Part shown: positions 1-7,982 of the stretch, piece after piece | Layout: each line of letters starts with the position of its first letter | Numbering within the stretch: position 1 is the first letter of the stretch | DNA from: Nocardia sp. CY41 | GTDB taxonomy: Bacteria > Actinomycetota > Actinomycetes > Mycobacteriales > Mycobacteriaceae | Assembly: GCF_009829325.1 (NCBI RefSeq) | Contig: NZ_VUOS01000023.1 | Location: 124,001 to 188,000 of the forward strand | Direction of reading: 5' to 3' | DNA: 64,000 bases | Program-made: the position numbers and the translations under genes | Notes under the pieces: model-generated | Databases searched by the model: none | The model's input: the letters and a program-made list of their open reading frames with translations, nothing else | Told to the model about the DNA's origin: nothing

Positions 1-1638
1 CACGGTGACGACTCGTTGCTCGTACATCCCCGGAGCGACGAGGATCGGCACGAGCGCCGCCGCCATCGTCGACGAGGCGGTGAGATCGGCGGCCCGGCGC
101 CGGACGACGACGATCGTCCCGGTGACTCCGACCAGTGCGACCGCCGCCGCGGCCGCGAGAACCCAGGCGCGCTCCGCGGCCGCGGGCGTACCGAGGGCCG
201 CCCCCGTGACGAACGCGAGCGTCGCCAGTACGGCCGGCAATGTCCGTGCCACGTGCAGATACGGCCAGTTCCTGGCCAATTGCACCGGTACGCAGGCGCA
301 CTGCAACACGATCAAGAACGCGAGGAGCACCGGCCGCGTGGTCAGCACCGGAGACAGCGCCGCCGCGGCGAGCACGACCAGCACCGCCAAAGGCTGTGCA
401 CGCCATTGCATCGCCAGCCCGACGCCCGCGGCGGCGACACCGAAGGCGACGGCGAGCCCGAACACCGGGTGCAGCCAGTGGTAGACGGCCGTCACCGCGA
501 CGACGTCGAGGTAAGCGCCCGCGATACCGGTGACGGCCAGCGCGATACCACCGACCCGCCCGCCGGTCCGCTGGAAGACCCGCACGCCCGCGCCCACGAG
601 CGCGACCGAGAAAACCGCACCGGCAACCACTCTCGGTACCGGTCCGAAGAAACCCGCCTGCGCGGCCAGGACCAGCAGCATCGCGACGCCGATCAACGTC
701 ACCGCGACACCGGCCAGCGCCAGGATCCGGCTGATCACGCCGTCGCGCTGCCACCACGGCGTGTGCGGCACCGGTGGCCTCACGCGCGGTGGTACGGGAG
801 GACGAGGCGGAATCGGCCCCTGCGCGTTCGGCGGCCACGGAGCGCCACCCCACGCGCCGCCGGGCGGCGGGGCGAAACGCGGAACGTACGCGGGCTGCGG
901 AGGGGGAACCGGCATACCGGTCGTCGGCGCGTAACCCGGCCAGGGCGGCATCACCGGTGGGACCGAATCGGACGATCCCGTGTTTACGCCGCTGGTGGTC
1001 CCCTGGGCCGCACCGGACGACGCACTCCTACCGGAACGGCCACCCACGGACGCATCGTCCGTATCCGACGGCACCGCGACCGGAACAACGGGCGCATCGG
1101 CTGCCGCTTCACCGGGAACTTCGAGCGCCGGGCCGCCGGTTCCGCCAGGTACGGAACCGATCGCCTCTCCCGACGCCGGCTCGCGCGCTGCCCCGGTCCC
1201 GGGCACACCCGGCGTACCGGACGCCCACCCGCGAGCCGCGTCCCTCCCGGGCACATCCTGCGCGCCGGATACCGACCCGGCCCCTGGCACACCCGGCGCA
1301 CCGAGTCGCCACGCACGAGCAGCATCCCTCTCGGGCACACCCGGCGTACCGGAGTCCGACCGTTGCGTTTCCTCTGCGCCAGGCGCACCCGATAACCGCC
1401 CGCCAGTTACGTCAGCCCCGTACGCACCCGGCCAACCGGATACCGGCCCACCCGCTCGCCCTGGCACGGGCGCATTCGATGTCCATGCGCCGGAATCCCC
1501 CTGAAGGCCGGTCGTTTCCGCGGTGACCTGCTCACGCAGCAGATCCAGATCCCGTCCGAGCACGCCCAGCCGCGTTCCCAAGGTGGTGAACTCGCCGGAG
1601 AGCCGCGCGAGCAGCGCCGGATCGATGGAGGTAGTCAT
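1..1638 (-). CDS. DUF2339 domain-containing membrane protein (C-terminus beyond window)
   Basis: Reading the minus strand from the ATG at 1638 gives 546 codons without a stop to the window edge, so the C-terminus is missing. The first ~50 residues look coiled-coil-like (LARLSGEFTTLGTRLG...). Residues ~50-240 are a Pro/Gly/Ala-rich linker containing repeated GTPGVPG/GAPGVPG and RDAAR motifs, then a Pro-rich stretch. From ~275 on there is a run of hydrophobic helices beginning after WWQRDGVISRILALAG, typical of the many-helix DUF2339 membrane domain seen in actinobacteria. Function of the family is unknown. No clear ribosome site precedes the ATG. The family call rests on the linker-plus-polytopic architecture and the WWQRDGVISRILALAG signature. 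Confidence 0.75.
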   Translation of the reverse strand, partial: MTTSIDPALLARLSGEFTTLGTRLGVLGRDLDLLREQVTAETTGLQGDSGAWTSNAPVPGRAGGPVSGWPGAYGADVTGGRLSGAPGAEETQRSDSGTPGVPERDAARAWRLGAPGVPGAGSVSGAQDVPGRDAARGWASGTPGVPGTGAAREPASGEAIGSVPGGTGGPALEVPGEAAADAPVVPVAVPSDTDDASVGGRSGRSASSGAAQGTTSGVNTGSSDSVPPVMPPWPGYAPTTGMPVPPPQPAYVPRFAPPPGGAWGGAPWPPNAQGPIPPRPPVPPRVRPPVPHTPWWQRDGVISRILALAGVAVTLIGVAMLLVLAAQAGFFGPVPRVVAGAVFSVALVGAGVRVFQRTGGRVGGIALAVTGIAGAYLDVVAVTAVYHWLHPVFGLAVAFGVAAAGVGLAMQWRAQPLAVLVVLAAAALSPVLTTRPVLLAFLIVLQCACVPVQLARNWPYLHVARTLPAVLATLAFVTGAALGTPAAAERAWVLAAAAAVALVGVTGTIVVVRRRAADLTASSTMAAALVPILVAPGMYEQRVVTV

Positions 1639-1779
1639 GACTTCATGCTGGTTTCCGCGCCGCGCGCGGGCATGAGTAGTTACCCCTGGTAGACGGACGG
1701 GTTCTACCCTGCTTCCGACCAGCCGGCCCGACCGGCCCGCACCCGGGGCAGTCGGATGCGGACCGGTCGCGCCAGGTGG

Positions 1780-2250
1780 TCAGTGCGCGCGGAGTCCGAC
1801 CACCTCGTGCACGGCGTCGATCACCGCGCCGCGCGGCGGCATGCGCAGGACGCCCGGCGCCGGTTCACCCGCCCAGTGCCAGCCCAGCGACGAATCGGAG
1901 CTGGGGAGCACGACGATGCGACCGCCGGGGACCACGGTGACCCCGTGACCGGCGAGGCAGCGTCGGACCGGGACCTCCACCGGCCGAGCCGGGCTCGGGG
2001 GCGTGACGAGAAAGGTCCAGGAGCGTTCGCCCGGGTCGGCGATCACGGGGGCGGTGTGCTGGCGGTTCAACGGAGCCAGAACCTTCCTGCCCAGTTCCGG
2101 CGGCATGACGATCGCCCCGATGATGGATCCGGTGGTGATGATCGGGCGTCCGGCGAGAACCTGGACCGGAAGCCCGTAGGTATGCCGCAGCAGATGTGCG
2201 ACTTCATGGGGTGTATGACAGCCCTCGAACATCGCTCTACTCCGCATCAT
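1780..2250 (-). CDS. Conserved hypothetical protein
   Basis: A 156-residue soluble protein with no signal peptide or membrane segment. It is divergent from the XRE regulator at 2605. Recognisable stretches are HEVAHLLRHTYGLPVQ near the N-terminus, PPELGRKVLAPL in the middle and RMPPRGAVIDAVHEVVGLRAH-like residues at the end. The layout faintly recalls the bifunctional primase/polymerase-like proteins of Streptomyces, but I cannot support that. Two starts are possible: 2250 (MMRSRAMFEG) or the internal ATG at 2232 (MFEGCHTPHE); the second removes a basic tail that looks non-conserved. Function unknown. Confidence 0.6.
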   Translation of the reverse strand: MMRSRAMFEGCHTPHEVAHLLRHTYGLPVQVLAGRPIITTGSIIGAIVMPPELGRKVLAPLNRQHTAPVIADPGERSWTFLVTPPSPARPVEVPVRRCLAGHGVTVVPGGRIVVLPSSDSSLGWHWAGEPAPGVLRMPPRGAVIDAVHEVVGLRAH

Positions 2251-2604
2251 GGGAGCCGAATCCGGTCATAACGGCAGACTTTCGGCATAGCAACTCGCGC
2301 CGGTCGCGCATCGGTGTTCCGGTGTTCGCGGACCGTGCGCTGACGCGGTGTTCCGATCGAATTGCGCTGTGGCGCCCCGGTCGCGTGATCTGTGCACCAG
2401 GCCGCCGCGCGCGATCGGCGCGCCCGGCCTGCACGGTGGTATTCGGCATGATTTTCATTGCCGCCGCCCTTTGCAGTCAAAGTTGCAGAAAGGCAACGGT
2501 ATTCCAACCAGCAGCGAACGAGTCGTACGCAATGTCCCACTCCGGTAGTCGCGGATAACATAGCGTCGTACTCTGAAACCCAGATTTAACAAAAGGACTT
2601 GGGT
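2251..2604. other. Intergenic region between divergent genes
   Basis: About 350 bp with lower GC than the flanks, holding the promoters of both divergent genes. A TAACAT hexamer at about 2558-2563 and a GATAACATAGCG context could be a -10 for the XRE gene. I see no inverted repeat, RNA gene or open frame of conviction here. Confidence 0.4.
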
Positions 2605-3795
2605 ATGGACGACGCGTCGATCGGAGTTCGGATCCGCCAGTTCCGCGGGAAGGCGCTCACGCAGCGCCAGCTCGCCGATCAGGCGGGTGTCAGTGTGGAT
2701 CTGGTGCGCAAGCTCGAGCAGGGCGGCCGTCAGACCGCATCCATCGCCAGCTTGCAGAAGATCGCCCGGGCCCTGGACGTGGACATCGCCGACCTGATCG
2801 GCAAGCGCCAGGGCGTGCCGTCCGCCGATCCGGACGCGGGCATCGTGGCCATCCGCCGCGCTTTGACGCCGGTCGATGACCTGCTGGGCGAAACCAAGGA
2901 GGAGGCGGCGGTCAGTCTCGACGATGGCCGTCGCTCGGTCGAATACGCCTGGGGCGCCTATTGGTCCGGTCGCTACGAACTGCTGACCTCGATCCTGCCG
3001 CCCGGATTGACCCAGCTCCGCGCCACCGTGCACGCCGCGCACAACGGTTCGGTCGCGCCCGCCAACGAGTTGCTGGCCCGGATGTACTGGGTGACCGGAT
3101 GCACGCTGGTGCATCTCGGTCAGACCGATCCGGCGTTCCTGGCGATCCGGCAGGCGCTCGCCGCCGCCGAGCTCGGCAACGATCCCCTGCTGCTGGCCAC
3201 CATCCGCGGATCGGTGGCCTGGCAGTTGCTGGTGCAAGGCCGCTACGACGAGTCCCGCGGCGTCGCGCTGAACGCGGCCGCGGCTGTGGAGCCCTCCGGC
3301 GACGTCACACCGATGCACCTGTCCGCCTACGGCTCACTGGTGTTGCAGGGCGCGACCGCGGCGGGCCGGGCGCAGGACGTGCCCGACGCGTTGTCGCTGG
3401 TGGAGACCGCGAGTGAGATCGCCCTGCGGATCGGCGCGGATCGGCAGGACTACGAGACGTATTTCGGCCCGTCGCAGGTCGTCATGCAGACGGTCGACGT
3501 CAACGTCTCCTCGGAGCGTTACCCGGAGGCGCTGGCCGCCGCCAAGGACATGCCTGCCAACGGCAGTCTCCCGCAGGCCTCCCGGGCCCGGCACCTCGCC
3601 GACACGGCGGTCGCGCTGACCCGCACCGGCAGGCATCAGCGAGCGCTGGACGCCTTGCTCACCGCGGAACGGGTGGGCGGCGCGGACTGGTTGAAATACC
3701 AGACGCTGCCCCGGCATATCGTGTCCGAACTGCTCGACCACGATCGGAAGGTGCCGCTGCGTGCGTTCGCCCGCCGGCTCGGGGTCAACACCTAG
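2605..3795 (+). CDS. XRE-family regulator with C-terminal TPR-like domain
   Basis: A 396-residue DNA-binding regulator. Residues ~5-65 form a Cro/C1-type helix-turn-helix (LTQRQLADQAGVSVDLVRKL, then SIASLQKIARALDVDIADLI). The remaining ~320 residues are helical with TPR-like repeats (LLARMYWVTGCTLVHLGQ, GRHQRALDALLTAERV), as in many actinobacterial regulators that sense a peptide or small ligand through the C-terminal superhelix. The ATG at 2605 is preferred over a TTG at 2599 because the AAAAGGA at 2591-2597 is about 7 nt from the ATG but only 2 nt from the TTG. The target is unknown; the divergent gene at 1780-2250 is the obvious first candidate. The 3' end overlaps the convergent merR-type gene by 4 bp. 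Confidence 0.88.
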   Translation: MDDASIGVRIRQFRGKALTQRQLADQAGVSVDLVRKLEQGGRQTASIASLQKIARALDVDIADLIGKRQGVPSADPDAGIVAIRRALTPVDDLLGETKEEAAVSLDDGRRSVEYAWGAYWSGRYELLTSILPPGLTQLRATVHAAHNGSVAPANELLARMYWVTGCTLVHLGQTDPAFLAIRQALAAAELGNDPLLLATIRGSVAWQLLVQGRYDESRGVALNAAAAVEPSGDVTPMHLSAYGSLVLQGATAAGRAQDVPDALSLVETASEIALRIGADRQDYETYFGPSQVVMQTVDVNVSSERYPEALAAAKDMPANGSLPQASRARHLADTAVALTRTGRHQRALDALLTAERVGGADWLKYQTLPRHIVSELLDHDRKVPLRAFARRLGVNT

Positions 3796-4160
3796 GCCGA
3801 CGACCGTTCGTCGGCTCGTTCGATCACCTCGTCCAGCACTTCCCGCGAGCGCACGAGATCATCGATGGTCCGGGTGATCCGCTCCCGCTCGGTCTGCAGC
3901 TCGGCGACCAGCGCCGGGGTGGCGTACTCGTTGGGACCGCCATCCGCGTCGCGCATGCAGGGCAGGATGCGCGCGATCTTCTTGCTGGTGAGTCCCGCCG
4001 CGAGCAACTCCTGGATGTGGATGACCCGGTCCACCGCCCGTTCCGGATAGTCTCGATGACCTCCGGGCGTGCGATCGGAGGCCAGCATGCCTTGCTGCTC
4101 GTAGTACCGCAGCGACCGTTCACTCACGCCGGTGCGCTCGGCGAGCTCCCCGATTCGCAT
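3792..4160 (-). CDS. MerR-family transcriptional regulator
   Basis: A 122-residue MerR-type activator/repressor: N-terminal winged helix MRIGELAERTGVSERSLRYY followed by GGHRDYPERAVDRV, a coiled-coil dimerisation helix (ELQTERERITRTIDDLVRSR) and a short C-terminus. There is a single Cys (ILPCMRD) and no metal-binding cysteine loop, so a metal ligand is unlikely; such short MerR proteins often respond to redox state or small organics. It is divergent from the Old Yellow Enzyme gene at 4226, and the intervening 65 bp holds a dyad (4187-4210) of MerR operator type, so it probably controls that enzyme and itself. Confidence 0.92.
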   Translation of the reverse strand: MRIGELAERTGVSERSLRYYEQQGMLASDRTPGGHRDYPERAVDRVIHIQELLAAGLTSKKIARILPCMRDADGGPNEYATPALVAELQTERERITRTIDDLVRSREVLDEVIERADERSSA

Positions 4161-4186
4161 CCGCCACCTGGCCTTTCCCGTTCCGG

Positions 4187-4226
4187 CTTGAATCTCACAT
4201 CGGTGTCAAGTTTTACCGTATCAACA
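4187..4226 (+). promoter_or_regulatory. MerR-type operator and leaderless promoter of the OYE gene
   Basis: CTTGA (4187-4191) and TCAAG (4206-4210) are perfect inverted arms 14 bp apart. TTGAAT at 4188-4193 can serve as -35 and TACCGT at 4214-4219 as -10, with a 20-bp spacer, the over-long spacer expected of MerR-controlled promoters. The -10 ends 7 nt before the ATG at 4226, so the transcript would be leaderless. Confidence 0.6.
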
Positions 4227-5338
4227 TGACGAACGCAGCGGATTCCGCCCTCTTCCAGCCCGTGGCCCTCGGCTCCCTGGTGCTGCCGCACCGTCTCGTG
4301 ATGGCGCCGATGACCCGCAATCGCGCCGCGGCCGACGGCACGCCGTCGCCGCTCATGGCGACCTACTACGCCCAGCGCGCGAGCGCGGGCTTGATCATCG
4401 CCGAGGCGACGACGCCGAACCGGGTGGGCCAGACCTACGCGAACATCCCCGGCATCTACACCGACGCGCACATCGCGGGGTGGCGTGCGGTGACCGACGC
4501 CGTCTCGGCGGCGGGCGGGCGTATGTTCCTGCAACTCCAGCACGGTGGCCGGGTCGGCCATCCGGACAACAGCGGCCTGACCCCGATGGCGCCCTCGCCG
4601 ATTCCGCTACCGGAACCCGTCCACACTCCCAGCGGCGCGCAGGATGCCGTTGTGCCGCTGGAGATGTCCACCGCCGATATCGAAGCCACCGTCGCCGGTT
4701 TCGTCTCCGCCGCCCGAAACGCCATCGCGGCCGGATTCGCCGGGGTGGAGGTGCACAGCGCGAACGGTTATCTGCTGCATCAATTCCTCGCGCAGAACAC
4801 CAATCACCGCACCGATTCCTACGGCGGGACCGTGACCAACCGCATCCGCTTCACCGTGGAAGTGGTCGAGGCGATCGCCGACGCGATCGGCGCCGAGCGC
4901 GTCGGGGTGCGCATCTCCCCCGGAGTTTCCGTCAACGGCGTCGACGAGGGCGACACCGAGGACATCTATCCCGCACTCGTCTCGGCGCTGGCGGACAGGG
5001 GCCTCGCCTACCTGCACTACGTCTTCGCCGATCCGGATCAGCCGCTGTTCCGGCGGATTCGGGCGCTGTGGCCGGGCGTCCTGATCGCCAACCCGAATCT
5101 GGGCTGGGGTGTTCCGCTGCCCGAGGACGGCGGCGGGCATGCCGCTCAGCGCCTGCTCGCCGGTGGCGCGGACATGATCTCGCTGGGCCGTTCCTTTCTG
5201 GCCAACCCCGACTTGGTCGAGCGGTTGCGCACGGGCGCGCCGCTGAACCCGGTTCGCGACGCGCACCTCATGTACGTGGGCGGCGCGGAGGGCTACACCG
5301 ACTACCCGACGCTGGCCACGGTGCCGACCGCCGCCTGA
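4226..5338 (+). CDS. Old Yellow Enzyme-type alkene reductase (FMN)
   Basis: A 370-residue cytosolic FMN-dependent enoate/alkene reductase, full length for the NemA/OYE family. The TIM-barrel landmarks are present: LVMAPMTRNRA at the N-terminus, FLQLQHGGRVGHP, the substrate-binding H177/N180 pair in VEVHSANGYLLHQFL, then TDSYGGTVTNRIRF and the FMN-phosphate segment GGADMISLGRSFLANPDLVERL. NAD(P)H reduces FMN, which then reduces C=C bonds activated by carbonyl or nitro groups; several family members also reduce nitro compounds. It is divergent from, and probably regulated by, the adjacent MerR regulator, suggesting induction by an electrophile. Physiological substrate unknown. Confidence 0.93.
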   Translation: MTNAADSALFQPVALGSLVLPHRLVMAPMTRNRAAADGTPSPLMATYYAQRASAGLIIAEATTPNRVGQTYANIPGIYTDAHIAGWRAVTDAVSAAGGRMFLQLQHGGRVGHPDNSGLTPMAPSPIPLPEPVHTPSGAQDAVVPLEMSTADIEATVAGFVSAARNAIAAGFAGVEVHSANGYLLHQFLAQNTNHRTDSYGGTVTNRIRFTVEVVEAIADAIGAERVGVRISPGVSVNGVDEGDTEDIYPALVSALADRGLAYLHYVFADPDQPLFRRIRALWPGVLIANPNLGWGVPLPEDGGGHAAQRLLAGGADMISLGRSFLANPDLVERLRTGAPLNPVRDAHLMYVGGAEGYTDYPTLATVPTAA

Positions 5339-5347
5339 CCCGGCCGC

Positions 5348-6031
5348 TCAGCGACCGATCAACCGGCGCCACTGCGCGATGAGCGGATGTTTCGCGGTGA
5401 CCGATCCGAATCGCATCTTGCCGTGCACCACCAGATGCAGAGGGCCCAACGGCGGCCCGGTGCGCACCTTGTTGTTCACGCTGGAACCGATCAGCTCCAG
5501 CCCGTTCAGGTCGACGGTGGCCTCCGCGGGCACGACCAGGGTGATCGAACCGAAGAAGTCGTCGACCCGCAGCTCCACCACTTGGGTCGACATGATCGCC
5601 TCGGTGAAGTCCAAGGTGATCCCGGACAGCCAGTTGTTCAGATGCAGCGTGGGCGGCACCTGCCACGAGCCCCGGCGGTTCAACCCGGACATGCGGGAAC
5701 GGATCACGGCGCCCGTGGCGTTCGAGCCGGGAGCCTGCCTTGCGTAAGCGGGCGAGGAGTTCACGAACGCCGACGGCGGCGCGGCGGGCTGCCCGACCAG
5801 GCGGACGCCGGGCAGGTCGATGAGGACGGCGTTCAGTTCGCCACGCGTCTTGGCGGCCAGTGCGGTGTCCATCCGCTCGGTGAACTCGCCGAGCGAGAGC
5901 ATGCCGAGGCCGACCGCGCGCTGCAACAGCTGACCGACGTGTTCGCGTTCGGCGTCCGACACGCGCAGTTCCCGATCGCCCACCGCGCCGCCGGAGCCGA
6001 CCGCGTTCGATACCGATTCGGGCCCGCCCAT
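5348..6031 (-). CDS. DUF1707 domain-containing protein
   Basis: A 227-residue protein. Residues ~20-75 are a DUF1707 (SHOCT-like) domain: ELRVSDAEREHVGQLLQ, then GMLSLGEFTERMDTALAAKT. The C-terminal ~110 residues form a beta-rich domain resembling the LiaF-like C-terminal region (LDFTEAIMSTQVVELRVDDF, STQVVELRVDDFFGSITLVV). No membrane helix separates the two. Function unknown; such proteins are common near envelope-stress genes in actinobacteria. The start at 6031 is supported by a TAACCT hexamer ending about 8 nt upstream on the minus strand, fitting a leaderless message. It converges on the OYE gene with a 9-bp gap. Confidence 0.82.
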   Translation of the reverse strand: MGGPESVSNAVGSGGAVGDRELRVSDAEREHVGQLLQRAVGLGMLSLGEFTERMDTALAAKTRGELNAVLIDLPGVRLVGQPAAPPSAFVNSSPAYARQAPGSNATGAVIRSRMSGLNRRGSWQVPPTLHLNNWLSGITLDFTEAIMSTQVVELRVDDFFGSITLVVPAEATVDLNGLELIGSSVNNKVRTGPPLGPLHLVVHGKMRFGSVTAKHPLIAQWRRLIGR

Positions 6032-6103
6032 GCGATCGAGGTTACCGAGCCGGGGGCTACGACCGCATCAGGGCGATCCCTGATTCGGGGGCGCCCACCC
6101 GGA

Positions 6104-6769
6104 TCACTCGAGCCCCTGCTCGATGGCGTAGCGGGTCAGCTCGACCCGGTTCGCCAGTTGCAGTTTGCGCAGTGTCGCCTGCACATGGTTCTCCACGGTG
6201 CGATGGCTCAGTCCCAGCCGTGTCGCGATCTGCTTGGCGGACAGGCCTTTCGCCACCATCCGCAGGACCTCGGTCTCGCGCTCGGTGAGCGCGGGCCGGT
6301 GCGGCTCGTCCGGCTGCGCGGGGGCGGTCGCCATCCGCCGGTACTCGCCGAGCACGAGGCCGGCCAGGCCGGGAGTGAACACCGCTTGACCGGCGGCGGT
6401 GGCGCGCACGGCGTCGACCAGTTCGGCCGCCGACGCGCTCTTGACCAGGTAGCCCGTGGCGCCGGCTTTGATCGCGTCGAGCACGTCGTCGCGCTCGGCC
6501 GAGGCGGAGAGCACCAGCACCCGGCTCTGCGGAGACACCCGCAGCACCTCGGCGGTGGCCTGCGCGCCGTTGCCGTCGGGCAGCTGCATGTCCATGAGCA
6601 CCACGTCCGGGCGCACCGCCGCCGCGCGCCTGCCCGCCGCCGCGACACCGTCGGCCGTGGCCGTCACCCGGAATCCGGCCTCGGTGAGGTCGCGGGAGAC
6701 GCCGTCCCGCCACATCGGGTGGTCGTCCACCACCATCACCGAGATGGATCCGTCCGCCTGGTCTGTCAT
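6104..6769 (-). CDS. LuxR/NarL-family response regulator
   Basis: A 221-residue two-component response regulator. The receiver domain (about 10-125) has the acidic pair VVDDHPMW, phospho-acceptor D60 in VVLMDMQLP, and the conserved GYLVKSASAAEL lysine region. The C-terminal LuxR-type HTH (about 155-215) has LTERETEVLRMVAKGLSAKQ and LGLSHRTVENHVQATLRKL. I use the ATG at 6769 (MTDQADGSIS) because a longer reading adds ~70 residues that run into the kinase gene. The gene follows the MacS-type kinase by 19 bp and is its evident partner. The target genes are not visible here. Confidence 0.94.
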   Translation of the reverse strand: MTDQADGSISVMVVDDHPMWRDGVSRDLTEAGFRVTATADGVAAAGRRAAAVRPDVVLMDMQLPDGNGAQATAEVLRVSPQSRVLVLSASAERDDVLDAIKAGATGYLVKSASAAELVDAVRATAAGQAVFTPGLAGLVLGEYRRMATAPAQPDEPHRPALTERETEVLRMVAKGLSAKQIATRLGLSHRTVENHVQATLRKLQLANRVELTRYAIEQGLE

Positions 6770-6788
6770 CCGCGCCTCCCGCTCCCGG

Positions 6789-7982
6789 TCATCTGGGCAC
6801 CCGGAATTCCCATTCGGTGCCGAACCCGACTCCGCCGTCGATCTCGGTGAGCAGGTCCGCGCTGCCGCCGAGTGCGGCGATCCGCCCGACGATCGATCGG
6901 GAAACCCCCATTCGCCCTTCGGCTTCCGCCTCGGCCAGCCGGCCCGGCGGGATGCCGACACCATCGTCGCGCACACTGATCACCAGTTCGTCGCCGGTGT
7001 CCTCCAGCAACACATATGCGCGAGCATCCGGCCCGGCGTGCAGTTCGACATTGGACAGGGCGGTGGCCACGGCCGAGGCGATCTCGTTCGCCATCCAGCG
7101 GCCCACCCGCACCGGATCGCCGGGCGTGGACACCGACACCGTGGGGGTGGATTGCGCCGTCAGCAGCGGACGCAGGTCCACCTCGGCTCCGCCCGCGTCG
7201 CGGTGATCGGCCTGCTCGGTGATCAGCACGCGCAGCGCCACCTCCTGCTCACCGGCCCGCAGCGCCAATTCCTCGGTGGGACCGCCGATCTCGCTGCCGC
7301 GGCGCTTGATGTAGCTGAGCACTTGCAGCACCCCGTCGTGCACCTCGCGGGACAGCCGCTCGCGCTCCTCGGCCGCCGCGGTCAGGCGCACCGCTTGCTC
7401 CAACTGGTCCTGGGCGCGGCGGGCGGTGTTGGCGGCCAACCCGAGCGCGAGGCCCACCGAGACGAGCACCGGCACCGTCGCGTCCGTCCACACGTCCTCG
7501 CCCCACTGATCGCGCACGGTCAGCGACACCGCGGCGATCAAGGCTCCCGACAGCACGCCCGCGAACGGTCCGCGCAGAATCGCCGCCCCGATCACCGCGT
7601 TGGTGGCCCACAGCGTGGTCGGCAGCGTCTGGTGGCCGTGGTACCAGCCGTAGTCGGCGACCAGGCGGGTGGCGGCCATCAGCCCGATCACGACCACGTG
7701 GTCACCGATCACCACCCAGGTGCGCAGCCGGGCCACCTCGGGAAAGTGCCACTGCGACAACATGATCGCCGACGCGCCCGACCACACCGCCATCAGCGCG
7801 ACGAGCACCCAGCTCAACCGCTGGTTCGTGTAGTACGGCACCGAGGCGATCTGCTGGCCGACCGCGTACAGGAGCGTGACCAGCCGCAGCGCCTGCGCGG
7901 CCCGCCACAGCGGGGTGGTCGCCACGTCGGCCGAGCCCACCTCAGTCCCGCGCGCTGCCTTCGCCTGCTTGCGCGTCGTCAT
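6789..7982 (-). CDS. MacS-family (DUF5931) sensor histidine kinase
   Basis: A 397-residue membrane sensor kinase. Residues ~30-185 carry about five or six hydrophobic segments (the MacS/DUF5931 sensor domain), then a linker helix, the HisKA_3-type dimerisation motif with phospho-acceptor H215 in SREVHDGVLQVLSYI, and a C-terminal HATPase (NEIASAVATALSNVELHA, RDDGVGIPPG, MGVSRSIVGRI). It phosphorylates the LuxR-type regulator encoded 19 bp downstream. The start overlaps the end of the AI-2E transporter gene by 41 bp, so the three genes are probably one operon. The signal is unknown; family members are linked to envelope or morphology control in actinobacteria. Confidence 0.93.
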   Translation of the reverse strand: MTTRKQAKAARGTEVGSADVATTPLWRAAQALRLVTLLYAVGQQIASVPYYTNQRLSWVLVALMAVWSGASAIMLSQWHFPEVARLRTWVVIGDHVVVIGLMAATRLVADYGWYHGHQTLPTTLWATNAVIGAAILRGPFAGVLSGALIAAVSLTVRDQWGEDVWTDATVPVLVSVGLALGLAANTARRAQDQLEQAVRLTAAAEERERLSREVHDGVLQVLSYIKRRGSEIGGPTEELALRAGEQEVALRVLITEQADHRDAGGAEVDLRPLLTAQSTPTVSVSTPGDPVRVGRWMANEIASAVATALSNVELHAGPDARAYVLLEDTGDELVISVRDDGVGIPPGRLAEAEAEGRMGVSRSIVGRIAALGGSADLLTEIDGGVGFGTEWEFRVPR

